Of a DNA stretch of 34,198 nt, positions 23,566 through 32,002 are shown in pieces. This stretch comes from Terriglobia bacterium (GTDB lineage Bacteria > Acidobacteriota > Terriglobia > Bryobacterales > Bryobacteraceae). The stretch is taken from assembly GCA_020073615.1 (NCBI GenBank), contig JAIQEX010000075.1, forward strand, positions 1 to 34,198, in the 5' to 3' direction. Within the stretch, counting starts at the first letter, position 1, and each line of letters opens with the position of its first letter. The notes beneath the pieces are model-generated. The model worked only from the letters and a program-made list of their open reading frames with translations, ran no database searches and was not told the origin of the DNA. The position numbers and the translations under genes are program-made.

Positions 23566-24363
23566 ATGCTTTCCCGCCGCTGGTTTCTTTTCCTGCCCGC
23601 GCTCACCGCGGCGCGCGCGGCGGACAGCCCTGCGGGCTGGAAGCTCACCTGGCATGACGAGTTCGATGGCGCGCGGCTCGATGCCGGTAAGTGGGTGTAC
23701 GTCGCCGGCGGCGGCGGCTTCGGCAACCACGAGCTCGAATCCTACACCAGCCGTCCGCAAAATATCCACATCGAGGGCGGCATGCTGGTGATCAAGGCCA
23801 TCAAGGAGAGCTACACCGGGGCCGATGGCGTGGCGCGCGGCTTCACCTCGGCACGCATTCACACCCACGGAAAGTTCGCGCAGCGCTACGGCCGCTTCGA
23901 GGCGCGCATCCGCATTCCGTACGGCCAAGGAATCTGGCCGGCATTCTGGATGATGGGCGACGGAGGCGAGAAGTGGCCGGATCGCGGGGAGATCGACATC
24001 ATGGAGAATATTGGCCGCGAACCCGGGACCGTGCACGGCACCGTCCACGGTCCGGGTTACTCCGGCGCAGAGGGGATCGGCGGCCCGTATTCATTGCCCA
24101 CGGGCCAGGCCTTTTCCGACGATTATCACGTCTACGCGGTGGAATGGGAGCCCGCTGCGATCCGCTGGTACGTGGACGATCACCGGTACAAGACGCTCGC
24201 GCCGGGCGATCTGCCGACGGGTGCGCGCTGGGTCTTCGATTCTCCCTTTTACCTGCTGCTGAACCTGGCGGTGGGCGGAAGCTGGCCCGGCAACCCGGAT
24301 GAGACTACCATATTCCCGCAGGCCATGTACGTGGATTACGTCCGGGTGTATCGGCGGCGCTGA
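23566..24363 (+). CDS. Secreted GH16 endo-beta-1,3-glucanase (laminarinase-like)
   Basis: A 265-residue glycoside hydrolase of family 16. A signal peptide (MLSRRWFLFLPALTAARA) precedes the beta-jelly-roll: LTWHDEFDGARLDAGKWVY, FGNHELESYTSRPQNI, RFEARIRIPYGQGIWPAFWM, the catalytic GEIDIMEN with E142, D144 and E147, and the C-terminal YVDYVRVYRRR strand. The ExDxxE with a methionine is the bulged motif of laminarinases and lichenases, so a beta-1,3- or 1,3-1,4-glucan is the likely substrate. The start at 23566 is chosen because the signal peptide begins there. Single-domain, with no carbohydrate-binding module. Confidence 0.95.
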   Translation: MLSRRWFLFLPALTAARAADSPAGWKLTWHDEFDGARLDAGKWVYVAGGGGFGNHELESYTSRPQNIHIEGGMLVIKAIKESYTGADGVARGFTSARIHTHGKFAQRYGRFEARIRIPYGQGIWPAFWMMGDGGEKWPDRGEIDIMENIGREPGTVHGTVHGPGYSGAEGIGGPYSLPTGQAFSDDYHVYAVEWEPAAIRWYVDDHRYKTLAPGDLPTGARWVFDSPFYLLLNLAVGGSWPGNPDETTIFPQAMYVDYVRVYRRR

Positions 24364-24366
24364 CGC

Positions 24367-26157
24367 TTACCGCAGATTCGCTCCGAAGGCCGGCGTTCCC
24401 CCGTTGCGCACCGCCTCGCTCCACGCGTCCAACCGCTGGCCGCCCATCTTCCAGAAGTTGCGGCATAACGCAAAGTAATCCAGCACGGTGTTGCGCTCGC
24501 CCTTCTGCAGCAGTTCGCTCGCGAGCGTCATGTTCGGCCCGAACGAATTGAGTTGCGGCGAGCCGGGCGTGGCCCCGGCGTCCAGCAGGTGTTGCCGCGC
24601 GCTTACCACGTCGCCCCGCCGTACCGCGATCAGCCCCAGGGTGGTGTGGCCGTCGTGGATGGCGTTGCCGTAGTTCCAGTCCTTCTCCTGCCGCTTGGCC
24701 GCTGCGAGCAGTTCGTTGGCATAGGCCGCGGCCTTCTCCTCCGCGCCGGCGTGAAGCGCCAGCTTCGACAGCTCATCCAAAGCATAGAAACGGTGCAGGG
24801 CGTCAGCGCCGGCGCTGTCCTGCTCCAGATCCGCCAGTTCTTGTTCGGGCGTGCGTGGAAAAGCCTCGCGGAGCTGCGCCAGGCGTTTCACTGCCGCCAT
24901 TTCGCCGGACAGGTCCGGAATGCCCGCCGGCGGCTTTTGCCAGTCGAGGAAGTGCACCGTGGTATCGGTAAAGGCGGTCACCGCCTGTCCGTCGCGCATC
25001 ACCGGCCGGAAGGTCCACTGTTTCACCGCGTCGACGGCCGGCTGGCGCAGACCCTCAGGCCCGCCCAGCGCCTCCGCGTTGGCAACGTTTCCCTTCGGGT
25101 CCACTGTAACCAGCACTTCCACCATTCCTAGCATGCCCTCGGGAGCGACCGGTTCGGTTTGTTTCAGCGGCGTCAGGCGGGGCACGTATGCCTGGGCATC
25201 GCCCTGCCCGCGCGTCTCGGGGATGGCTGGCGGCGCCGGTTTCGCGGCCTTCTTTTGCGCCTCCAGCACGCCATTCATCACCTCCCCGAACGGCGCGGCG
25301 GTAAACCCTTCCGGTATCCGGAATAGCGCCTCGTCCACCGGCGCCGTAGAGAGCTCCACCACCTCCTGGTTCATCTCCATGAAGGGCGTCTCCGCTGGCG
25401 GGGCCGCCGCCCGCGGTTCCGGCTGCCCCGACATGCGCGCCATCAGCGCCGCCATCGAGGGCATGAACATGCTCATGTGAGTGCGCAGCATCACGGACTG
25501 GTCCTTCTGCATTTCCGCGAACAGCGACGCCATGCCGCCCGCCTGGGGCACCATCTTCCCGAACGTTTCGGCCGGATCCAGGAAGTACTTCTGCCACAGG
25601 TTGAAGCCGCTCAGCTCCCGAATGGCGGGCACGCGCAGCGCTTCTCCCGGCTTCGCGGCCCACACCTGCATCACCATCTTCATGGCCATGGGGGGCATGT
25701 TCGCGCCCTCGGGCAACGGCATTTCCATTTGGAACGTGACCTCGCGTTCCTCCGCCGCGACACCCTGAATGGTGTCCATGCGTCCGGTCTTGCGCGATTC
25801 CGACTTGCTCTTCATGGAGCCGAAGGCAGCCTGCGCCGCCTCCGCCGGCATCTCCGGCATGGCCGCCGCCATGCTCTTGCCGTACTCCGCGGCCGGGATG
25901 GTGGCGTACTTCCGGCCGGCGGGGTCGATGAGGGTCAGCTCCTGCCGCGCGAAATCCACCACCATGGTGAACCCACCGGCTTCCATGTAGCCCTTGTTCC
26001 CCTTCATCCGTATGGCGGTATTCCCCAGGCCGGCGATGCCACCCGGCATGGGCACGGCGGACTTGATTTCGGTCTTATAGCGGATGGTAACGTCGGCGCG
26101 CAACGCCGGGGCCGCGAGTATCAGCGCCGCCGCAGCGGCTGAACGAAGCGATCGCAT
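24367..26157 (-). CDS. Exported Met-rich protein with TonB-C-like domain
   Basis: 596 residues. A signal peptide (about 1-20) is followed by a beta-rich region resembling DUF4412 (about 22-285, with GGFTMVVDFARQELTLIDPA). A TonB C-terminal-like domain follows (about 342-404: GMVEVLVTVDPKGNVANAEA, KQWTFRPVMRDG), then a helical, TPR-like C-terminus (about 420-596). Residues 95-245 hold about 22 methionines, e.g. MPPMAMKMVM and HMSMFMPSM. The ATG at 26157 has GAGAGG just upstream. It follows the M56 gene by 26 bases and shares the TonB-C module with it. Function unknown; probably a periplasmic partner in the same signalling or envelope system. Confidence 0.75.
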   Translation of the reverse strand: MRSLRSAAAAALILAAPALRADVTIRYKTEIKSAVPMPGGIAGLGNTAIRMKGNKGYMEAGGFTMVVDFARQELTLIDPAGRKYATIPAAEYGKSMAAAMPEMPAEAAQAAFGSMKSKSESRKTGRMDTIQGVAAEEREVTFQMEMPLPEGANMPPMAMKMVMQVWAAKPGEALRVPAIRELSGFNLWQKYFLDPAETFGKMVPQAGGMASLFAEMQKDQSVMLRTHMSMFMPSMAALMARMSGQPEPRAAAPPAETPFMEMNQEVVELSTAPVDEALFRIPEGFTAAPFGEVMNGVLEAQKKAAKPAPPAIPETRGQGDAQAYVPRLTPLKQTEPVAPEGMLGMVEVLVTVDPKGNVANAEALGGPEGLRQPAVDAVKQWTFRPVMRDGQAVTAFTDTTVHFLDWQKPPAGIPDLSGEMAAVKRLAQLREAFPRTPEQELADLEQDSAGADALHRFYALDELSKLALHAGAEEKAAAYANELLAAAKRQEKDWNYGNAIHDGHTTLGLIAVRRGDVVSARQHLLDAGATPGSPQLNSFGPNMTLASELLQKGERNTVLDYFALCRNFWKMGGQRLDAWSEAVRNGGTPAFGANLR

Positions 26158-26183
26158 GGTGCCTCTCCCGAACTTCCATTCTC

Positions 26184-28196
26184 TCACTGCGACTCGGGCA
26201 CGAAGCGCACGTTGATATACGCCTGGCGCTGCGCCCCCGACGCGGGAAAGCGGTAGTTTCTCACCAGGTCCAACGCCGTCCGCGCCAGCCCCGGGTCGGA
26301 CGCGCTCGAGATCTCTTCTTCCGCCACGCGGCCCTCGCCGTCCACCGAGGCATGCACGATCACCGGCAACGCCGTTCCCGTGGCGCTCGACGACGGGAAG
26401 TTGATGGGGAAGCGGGTGGCCATCTCCATGGGCATCACCGGACCGTTGGCCAGCATCTCGGGCGTGGGCCGCAACTGGCTATCGACCACCGTGGGGTCGG
26501 TCATGGAGACCTGCGCGTCCAGCGCCATGGCGCCGGCCACGTAAATCGTAATCCGTTGCGGCATGTACCGGCCATGAAACTGCTCGCTGCGATAGCTGTA
26601 TGCCGCGTAAGTGCCGGGAGCGATGGAGTGCTCCAGCAGCAGGCCCGAGGCGCTGTCGACGCAATACTCCTCCTCTTCCCACAGGCGGCTCTGCGCGGCC
26701 GGCACCGCCACGCCGGACACCAGCAGGCACGTGGCCGGCCGGCTGTCGAGCTCGACCGCGGCGGTGCGGATCAGGAAGTTCGAGGGCGTCTGCTGCGACG
26801 CCCAGAAGATGGCGTTGCGCAGCATGTGGACGCGCATGGGAACAGCCGCGACATGCTGGTCTTCGGCGGTCACTCCGTTCAGGCCGATGCGCACCAGGGA
26901 GAAGTTCCCCAGGCTTGCGGTCCAGCGCCAGCTCCGGCCGGAAAGCCAGGTTTCGGTGAGCTCGCCCGGCCCGAGGTAGGCCGCGTTGCCGCTGGCGGTG
27001 AACTTCGCGTCCAGTTGAAACGGCGACGTACCGGGCAGGTGCAGGACGCTGTTCTGGCGCGCGCGCTCGAGCAGCGACAGGGCCGCCGCGCGTGCGTCCG
27101 CCGTGGCCGCGGTCAGCGCCTGGCCGGTGACCGGTTCGTGCGGATCCACGGGGATGGGCGCAGAACCCGGGCGGGGCTCCATCATGCCGGCCGGCCGCCC
27201 GCGCCGCGCTTGAAAGGCCAGCAGGACCGGGTCGCGCGAATCCGCCGCCGGGGGCGCCTGCGCCGCCAGAGATCTTGCCGCGGCCATGCCGCGGGCCGCG
27301 GGCCTCTCCGCCGCCGGACGTCCGGTGAGCGGGAACCAACCGCAGGCGAACCATCCGGCGAATGCCAGGATGGCGGCGATCGAACAGTATGACGATAACA
27401 GTCTGAGCTTCGACATAGATGCCTCGTGGAGCAGCGCGTGCATGCGCTGCGTCAGATGGCGGCGGCGCAGAAACAGGGGCGCGGGCGCCAGGTCCAGAGT
27501 TGGCCGCCGGCGGGCGATGGCCAGCAACGCTTCGATATACGGTTCGGCGGCCGCGGTCAGGCGCACCGTTTCTCCGTCTACCAGTTGTTCGCGTGCCAGG
27601 CGCGTTTCCGCCAGCAGCAGCCACGCGCCGGGGTTGAACCAGAGCAGCGCGCCGGCCAGCTCCTCGAGCAGCGTGGCCAGCCAGTCGTGGCGGCGTACAT
27701 GCAGCAGCTCATGGCACACGATGCCGCATTGCGCCTCTTCGCCCAGCGCGGGAAACGATTCGGGCAAGAGCACCACGGGGTTGAGCCATCCCAGCATGAC
27801 CGGCCCGGGCGTGTCGGAGGAAATGCAAAAGACCGCGCCCGCATGGGTGATGGCCGAAGCGGCCGCCACCGATTCCGGAACCGGATAGAGCGGCGTGGCG
27901 GCGATGCGGTACTTGCGGATTTGCCACAGCCCGCCGAGCAGCCACACGATGCGGGCGGTAACGCCCGCCGCCAGGGCCCACCATACCACTGGATAAACAG
28001 GTCGCGGCCCCGGCCCGTGCCGCCACGGCTCGAACAGCGGCAACAGCAGACAGACCGCCAGCACCAGGTGGCTGTAAGCCAGTTGCGTCCGCGGGTGGCG
28101 CAACCGGAAGACGAGCGGCAGCACCGCTCCCACCGATGCCACCAGCACGGTCTGCGCCATCCACGCCAGCAGGTTGCCTACCTGGAGCTCCGCCAT
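26184..28196 (-). CDS. BlaR1/MecR1-type M56 membrane metallopeptidase with TonB-C-like tail
   Basis: 670 residues. Three transmembrane segments (about 8-30, 42-58, 68-90) and a fourth near 268-290 frame an M56 zinc protease domain with VCHELLHVRRHDW (H162, E163, H166) and ETRLAREQLVD downstream. Beyond the last membrane segment, instead of a penicillin-binding sensor domain, there is a ~370-residue periplasmic region ending in a TonB-C-like module (VIVHASVDGEGRVAEEE; VRNYRFP). M56 proteases cleave BlaI-type repressors after an external signal; the signal here is unlikely to be a beta-lactam. The ATG at 28196 lies inside the end of blaI (19-base overlap), so the two are translationally coupled. 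Confidence 0.9.
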   Translation of the reverse strand: MAELQVGNLLAWMAQTVLVASVGAVLPLVFRLRHPRTQLAYSHLVLAVCLLLPLFEPWRHGPGPRPVYPVVWWALAAGVTARIVWLLGGLWQIRKYRIAATPLYPVPESVAAASAITHAGAVFCISSDTPGPVMLGWLNPVVLLPESFPALGEEAQCGIVCHELLHVRRHDWLATLLEELAGALLWFNPGAWLLLAETRLAREQLVDGETVRLTAAAEPYIEALLAIARRRPTLDLAPAPLFLRRRHLTQRMHALLHEASMSKLRLLSSYCSIAAILAFAGWFACGWFPLTGRPAAERPAARGMAAARSLAAQAPPAADSRDPVLLAFQARRGRPAGMMEPRPGSAPIPVDPHEPVTGQALTAATADARAAALSLLERARQNSVLHLPGTSPFQLDAKFTASGNAAYLGPGELTETWLSGRSWRWTASLGNFSLVRIGLNGVTAEDQHVAAVPMRVHMLRNAIFWASQQTPSNFLIRTAAVELDSRPATCLLVSGVAVPAAQSRLWEEEEYCVDSASGLLLEHSIAPGTYAAYSYRSEQFHGRYMPQRITIYVAGAMALDAQVSMTDPTVVDSQLRPTPEMLANGPVMPMEMATRFPINFPSSSATGTALPVIVHASVDGEGRVAEEEISSASDPGLARTALDLVRNYRFPASGAQRQAYINVRFVPESQ

Positions 28197-28579
28197 GACT
28201 GCTTCTTCTTTCGGGCCTGCACCAGCTTTTCGATTTCGTCCAGATCCTCCGGGCGGATCTTGCGGTCGCCCACCAGGTGCACCAGCAGCGGTTTCGCCGC
28301 GCCGTTGAAAACGCGGCCGACGAACTCATCCACCATGCGCTCCACCACTTCGCCGCGAGGTTGCGTGGGTACGTAGATATAAGCCCGCTCCCCCGCCGTT
28401 TTCCGCAAATGGCCCTTGTGTTCGAGGACCCCCATCATGGTCAGCACGGTGGTGTAGGCGATCTTGCGCTTTTTCAGAAGATCCTGGTAGACCTCCCGCA
28501 CCGTGGCCTGGCCGCGCTCCCAGATCACGTTGAGAAGTTCGAGCTCCAGAACCGTGGGCACCGCTTTCGCCGTCTTCAT
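28178..28579 (-). CDS. BlaI/MecI/CopY-family transcriptional repressor
   Basis: A 133-residue winged-helix regulator: PTVLELELLNVIWERGQATV, VYQDLLKKRKIAYTTVLTMM, then GVLEHKGHLRKTAGERAYIY, with the C-terminal dimer and cleavage region DEFVGRVFNGAAKPLLVHLV. Such repressors bind a dyad operator as dimers and are inactivated by cleavage by the partner M56 protease (BlaR1 type) or by copper (CopY type). First gene of the operon blaI-like, M56, Met-rich TonB-C protein. The start at 28579 is fixed by the family N-terminus. The palindromic operator lies 10-32 bases upstream, as expected for autoregulation. Confidence 0.94.
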   Translation of the reverse strand: MKTAKAVPTVLELELLNVIWERGQATVREVYQDLLKKRKIAYTTVLTMMGVLEHKGHLRKTAGERAYIYVPTQPRGEVVERMVDEFVGRVFNGAAKPLLVHLVGDRKIRPEDLDEIEKLVQARKKKQSWRSSR

Positions 28580-28588
28580 GAGGCCTAT

Positions 28589-28625
28589 TGACTAATAACT
28601 TAGTCATTAGTGAACAAAAAGTCAA
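28589..28625 (-). promoter_or_regulatory. Promoter with overlapping palindromic BlaI-type operator
   Basis: Two overlapping dyads are visible: TGACTA (28589-28594) with TAGTCA (28601-28606), and ACTAAT (28591-28596) with ATTAGT (28606-28611). On the minus strand a -35 TTGACT (28625-28620) is followed after 17 bases by a weak -10 TAAGTT (28602-28597) inside the dyad. The position just upstream of the BlaI-like repressor gene fits autorepression by blocking RNA polymerase. Confidence 0.65.
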
Positions 28626-28647
28626 GAGGAAAATTCTGCAAATTTGA

Positions 28648-28850
28648 GGTGGGCAGCGGCGGGCGGGCGGGGCGAGCGGTGGGGCGGGTGGCGGGGCGGA
28701 CGGCGGCGGGGCACGGTCGGCGGGGCGAGCGGCGGCCGCGGTGGGTGGGGCTCGCAGCGGGGCGGGCGGCGGCGGGGGCGGTGTGCGGGGCACCGGCGGC
28801 GGGGCACCGGCGGCGAGGCGGCCAGGGTGGGCGGGGGCCGCAGTGGCCGG
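28648..28850 (+). repeat. Extreme G-rich low-complexity spacer
   Basis: About 200 bases in the divergent gap between the blaI-like and VPS10-like genes consist almost only of G and C, with G by far the most frequent on the plus strand. It contains many runs of three to five G (for example GGGGCGGGTGGCGGGG), which can form G-quadruplexes. An exact 14-base tandem GGGGCACCGGCGGC occurs at 28787-28800 and 28801-28814. No frame across it looks like a protein. Confidence 0.7.
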
Positions 28851-28853
28851 CGA

Positions 28854-28859
28854 TATAAT
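28854..28859 (+). promoter_or_regulatory. -10 TATAAT before the VPS10-like gene
   Basis: A perfect TATAAT eight bases ahead of the ATG at 28868, directly after the G-rich spacer. No Shine-Dalgarno sequence fits between it and the start codon, so the mRNA is predicted to be leaderless. Confidence 0.5.
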
Positions 28860-28867
28860 TACCAGAA

Positions 28868-31800
28868 ATGCAAACCCTACGTCTTTCGCTCCTGGCGGCG
28901 GGCGCCGCGGCAGCGCTGTGGGCCGCGTCCGCATACGATCCGGCCGTCTTCGCCGCGATGCAATGGCGCAGCATCGGGCCGCTGCGCGGCGGGCGGTCCA
29001 TCTGCTCGGCGGGCAGCGCCGCGCGGCCCAACGAATACTACTTCGGCGCCACCGGCGGCGGCCTCTGGAAGACCACCGACGGCGGCCTGACCTGGCGGCC
29101 GGTCACCGATGGGAAGATCCACAGCTCGTCGGTCGGCGCGGTGGCCGTCTCCGAGAGCAAGCCGGACGTGGTGTACATCGGCATGGGTGAAACCGAGCTG
29201 CGCGGCAACATCATGCAGGGCGATGGCGTCTACAAATCCACCGACGCCGGCAAGACGTGGACGCACATGGGCCTCGCCGATACGCAAGCCATCAGCCGCA
29301 TCCGCGTGCACCCCACCGACCCCGACACGGTCTATGTCTCCGCCCTCGGCCACCCCTACGGCCGCAACGCCGAGCGCGGCGTGTTCCGCTCGCGCGACGG
29401 CGGCAAGAGCTGGCAGAAGGTGCTCTATCGGAACGATCACGCGGGCGCCGTCGATCTGGTGATGGACCCGCACGACGCCAACGTGCTGTTCGCCGCCATC
29501 TGGGATGCTAACCGCACTCCGTGGAGCCTCACCAGCGGCGGCGAATCGAGCGGTCTGTTCAAATCCACCGACGGCGGCGACCACTGGACCGAGATCACGC
29601 GCAACCCCGGGCTGCCCCAGGGCATCGTCGGCAAAATCGGCGTGGCGGTCTCGGGCGCCGATGCGCACCGCGTCTACGCCATCGTGGAGAACGAAAATGG
29701 CGGCGTGTTCGTCTCCGACGACGGCGGCGCCTCCTGGAAGCCGGCGAGCGACGACCGCCGCCTGCGCCAGCGCGCCTTCTACTACTCGCGCATCTATGCC
29801 GACCCCAAGGCGAAGGACACTATGTATGTCCTCAACACCGGCTTTTATAAATCCACCGACGGCGGCAAAACCTACCGCACCATCGGCGTTCCGCACGGCG
29901 ACAATCACGACCTGTGGATCGCCGCCAACGACCCGTTGCGCATGGTGGAGAGCAACGACGGGGGCGCCAACGTCTCGATCAACGGCGGGCAGAGCTGGAC
30001 CGGCCAGCAGTACGCCACCGCGCAGCTCTACCACGTGGCCGTCACCAAAGACATTCCCTATCACGTGTGCGGCGCGCAGCAGGACAGCTCCACCATCTGC
30101 GTAACCAGCGCGGGCGGCGGGCGCGGCGGCCGCGGCGGCGGCAACACCTACAGCGTGGGCGGAGGGGAGAGCGGCTACATCGCGCCCGACCCGCGCAACG
30201 CCAACATCTTTTATGCCGGCAGCCAGGGCGCGCTGCTCACGCGCTTCGACCGCCGCTCGAACACCGCCAAAGACGTCCAGGTGTATCCGCTGTTCTTCTC
30301 GGGGGAATCGGCCGGGTCGCTGCCCGAGCGCTGGCAGTGGACCTTCCCCATCGTGTTTTCGCCGGCCAACCCGGATATCATTTACACCTCGTCGCAGCAC
30401 CTGTGGCAAACCACCGACCAGGGGCACAGTTGGAGCAAGGTCACCGCGCAGGACCTCACGCGCGGCGATGCGAAAACGCTGGGCGATTCCGGCGGCCCCA
30501 TCACCCACGACCAGAACGGCCCCGAGATTTACGGCACCATCTTCACCATCGCGCCCTCGCCCAAAGACGCAAACGTCATCTGGACCGGCTCCGACGACGG
30601 CCTGGTTTTCGTGACGCGCGACGGCCGGAATTTCAGCAACGTCACCCCTCCCGGCATGCCCGATTTCGGGCGCGTGAGCCTGATCGAGGCATCGCCGCAC
30701 AATGCCGGCGCGGCTTACGCGGCGGTCAAGAACTATCAGAATGACGACCGCAAGCCCTACATCTTCAAGACCGCCGATTACGGCAAGACGTGGACCATGA
30801 TCGTCAACGGCATTCCGGCGGCCGACTTCGTGCATGCCGTGCGCGAAGATCCGGTGCGCCAGGGCCTGCTATTCGCGGGCACCGAGCACGGCATCTATGT
30901 CTCGTTCGACGATGGCGGCGAGTGGCAGCCGATCTCGCTCAACCTGCCCGATACGCAGGTCTCCGACCTGGTGATTGAAGGCAACGACGTGGCGATCGCC
31001 ACCCACGGCCGCTCGTTCTACATTCTCGAAAACATCAGCCCGCTGCGGCAGTTGACGCCATCGATGACTTCCGAGGAGGTGCACCTGTTTCGTCCGCCGG
31101 CCGCGGCGCGCAATGTGGGCCCGGCGCGCATCGATTACTACCTGGCCAAAGCGGCCGATAAGATCGCGATCGATATTCTGGACGCCAAGGGGCAGGTGGT
31201 GCGCTCCTTCACCGGCACGGCGCGTGGTGCGCGCGGCGGGCGCGGAGAAGCGGGCGCGGCGGGCGCGGAACCGGGCGAAGAGGGAGAAGGCGGCGGGGGA
31301 CGCGGCGGACGTGGCGGCGCGGCCCCGTCCGTCAAGGCCGGCCTCAACCGCTTCACCTGGGATCTGCGCTACACCGGCGCCAAGACTTTCGACGGAATGA
31401 TTCTGTGGAGCGGCAATACGCAAGGTCCGCTGGCGGTGCCGGGCGCCTACCAGGTCCGGCTCACCGCCGGCGGCAAGATCCTCACCGAGAAGTTCGCCGT
31501 GGAGAAGGACCCGCGCCTGGACGACGTCACCCTGGCCGATCTGGCCGAGCAGTTCACCCTGGCGATGAAGGTCCGCGACCAACTCACTCAGGCCAACGAA
31601 ATGGTGATCGAGGTCCGCGAGCTCAAGAAACAGATGGACGACCGTATCAAGAGCAACCAGGATGCGGCGCTTAAAGAAGCGCTCGAACGGCTGCGCGGCC
31701 GGCTTACCGCGGTGGAGGAAGCGGTCTACCAGGTGCGCAACCGCAGCAACCAGGATCCGCTCAACTTCCCCATCAAGCTGAACAACAAGATCGCCGCGCT

Positions 31801-32002
31801 CGGCGCCTCCATTGAACGGGGCGACGGCAAGCCGACTGCGGGCGCTTACGAGGTCTTCCAAGTGCTGGCCGGGCGGCTGGCGGCGGAGCAGGCGAAGCTG
31901 GATGGCATCCTCAAAACCGATCTGCCCGCGGTGAACAAGCTGCTGGTGGACCGCAAGTTGAAAGAGTTGGTCCCCACCACCACAGAAACGCCAGTGCTAT
32001 GA
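28868..32002 (+). CDS. Secreted VPS10/sortilin-like Asp-box beta-propeller protein
   Basis: 1044 residues. A signal peptide (about 1-20) is followed by two multi-bladed propellers with about eleven Asp-box (BNR) hairpins, e.g. LWKTTDGGLTW, VYKSTDAGKTW, VFRSRDGGKSW, LFKSTDGGDHW and IFKTADYGKTW. After about residue 730 comes a beta-sandwich-like region (RFTWDLRYTGAKTFDGMI), then a coiled-coil C-terminus (about 885-1000). Proteins of this layout are often labelled glycosyl hydrolase or sortilin, but no catalytic residues are established. Two Gly/Arg-rich inserts occur (about 413-430 and 782-818). The stop codon overlaps the next start (ATGA), so the two genes are coupled. Confidence 0.92.
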   Translation: MQTLRLSLLAAGAAAALWAASAYDPAVFAAMQWRSIGPLRGGRSICSAGSAARPNEYYFGATGGGLWKTTDGGLTWRPVTDGKIHSSSVGAVAVSESKPDVVYIGMGETELRGNIMQGDGVYKSTDAGKTWTHMGLADTQAISRIRVHPTDPDTVYVSALGHPYGRNAERGVFRSRDGGKSWQKVLYRNDHAGAVDLVMDPHDANVLFAAIWDANRTPWSLTSGGESSGLFKSTDGGDHWTEITRNPGLPQGIVGKIGVAVSGADAHRVYAIVENENGGVFVSDDGGASWKPASDDRRLRQRAFYYSRIYADPKAKDTMYVLNTGFYKSTDGGKTYRTIGVPHGDNHDLWIAANDPLRMVESNDGGANVSINGGQSWTGQQYATAQLYHVAVTKDIPYHVCGAQQDSSTICVTSAGGGRGGRGGGNTYSVGGGESGYIAPDPRNANIFYAGSQGALLTRFDRRSNTAKDVQVYPLFFSGESAGSLPERWQWTFPIVFSPANPDIIYTSSQHLWQTTDQGHSWSKVTAQDLTRGDAKTLGDSGGPITHDQNGPEIYGTIFTIAPSPKDANVIWTGSDDGLVFVTRDGRNFSNVTPPGMPDFGRVSLIEASPHNAGAAYAAVKNYQNDDRKPYIFKTADYGKTWTMIVNGIPAADFVHAVREDPVRQGLLFAGTEHGIYVSFDDGGEWQPISLNLPDTQVSDLVIEGNDVAIATHGRSFYILENISPLRQLTPSMTSEEVHLFRPPAAARNVGPARIDYYLAKAADKIAIDILDAKGQVVRSFTGTARGARGGRGEAGAAGAEPGEEGEGGGGRGGRGGAAPSVKAGLNRFTWDLRYTGAKTFDGMILWSGNTQGPLAVPGAYQVRLTAGGKILTEKFAVEKDPRLDDVTLADLAEQFTLAMKVRDQLTQANEMVIEVRELKKQMDDRIKSNQDAALKEALERLRGRLTAVEEAVYQVRNRSNQDPLNFPIKLNNKIAALGASIERGDGKPTAGAYEVFQVLAGRLAAEQAKLDGILKTDLPAVNKLLVDRKLKELVPTTTETPVL

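Noticed and set aside
21798-23657. 619-codon open frame on the plus strand
   Set aside because: Antisense to recN, which has both Walker motifs and the ABC signature.
28877-30835. 652-codon open frame on the minus strand
   Set aside because: Antisense to the VPS10-like gene, whose Asp-box repeats and signal peptide are unmistakable.
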